Positions 63,881 to 64,000 of a stretch of 64,000 nucleotides of DNA are shown here, in pieces (position 1 is the first letter of the stretch; every line of letters begins with the position of its first letter). Under the pieces are notes generated by a model. That model was not told the DNA's origin. It did no database searches and worked only from the letters and a program-made list of their open reading frames with translations. Source of the stretch: Yamagishiella unicocca (Eukaryota > Chlorophyta > Chlorophyceae > Chlamydomonadales > Volvocaceae). A program made the translations under genes and the position numbers. The stretch is from contig BDSL01000112.1 in the NCBI GenBank assembly GCA_003116995.1, positions 248,001-312,000 on the forward strand, written 5' to 3'.

Positions 63881-64000
63881 CCATAGGCGACGAATTGCGT
63901 AGTATAATGCTGGCGTTACTACTATGCTGGCATTTCCGGTGGCGCTGCATGCTACTGCTCTGGAAAGGTGAAGCCAGCACTAGGGGCCCCAGGACCTGAT

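Overview
The window looks like nuclear DNA of a volvocine (Chlamydomonas/Volvox-type) green alga. The grounds are: GC-rich exons cut by many short introns with canonical gt..ag borders, a cytosolic HSP70 very close to the algal HSP70A, a proline-rich (SPPPKPP) segment typical of algal extracellular matrix proteins, dense minisatellites in introns, and retroelement types described from Chlamydomonas and Volvox (a Dualen/RandI-like LINE with two endonucleases, a Kangaroo-like tyrosine recombinase element). The species cannot be fixed from the sequence alone.

Positions 1-36,500 are host genes, all on the + strand: the last exon of a cullin-1 gene (574-735), HSP70A (5174-8681, 9 exons, with heat shock elements upstream), a small gene of unknown function with one membrane segment (about 11388-13268), an ankyrin-repeat/RING ubiquitin ligase gene with a myristoylation-type N terminus (14720-19087), a UDP-arabinopyranose mutase/reversibly glycosylated protein gene (22661-24838, with a GC-AG intron) and an 18-exon secreted glyoxal/galactose-oxidase-type copper radical oxidase gene (26886-36518). 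Introns and spacers hold many tandem repeats and several copies of a short unnamed dispersed repeat. I see no operon-like relation between these genes; cullin-1 and the RING protein both belong to the ubiquitin system but nothing in the sequence links them.

Positions about 39,700-64,000 form a transposon cluster built by nested insertion. In order: a Ty3/gypsy-type element on the - strand (about 40019-46716) whose polyprotein carries a degenerate cytosine-methyltransferase-like domain between RNase H and integrase plus a PHD finger after integrase; a U6 snRNA gene on the - strand (about 47272-47377) with TATA box, terminator and a downstream B-box-like sequence; a 5'-truncated LINE with a poly(A) tail; a pair of inverted tRNA-derived SINE copies; a full-length 8.3-kb Dualen-like LINE bounded by a perfect 15-bp target site duplication (49952-58273); a 430-bp hAT-type MITE with 16-bp terminal inverted repeats and an 8-bp target duplication (58418-58847) set inside an older inverted-repeat element; and a DIRS/Kangaroo-like element whose reverse transcriptase (- strand) and tyrosine recombinase (+ strand, spliced) are head to head.

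Exon borders were placed by reading splice signals and keeping reading phase and family similarity; HSP70A, the ankyrin-RING gene, the mutase gene and the oxidase gene sum to whole codons. Transcript ends, most 5' UTRs and all element boundaries not marked by a target duplication are uncertain. No database search was run; family names rest on recognised motifs.
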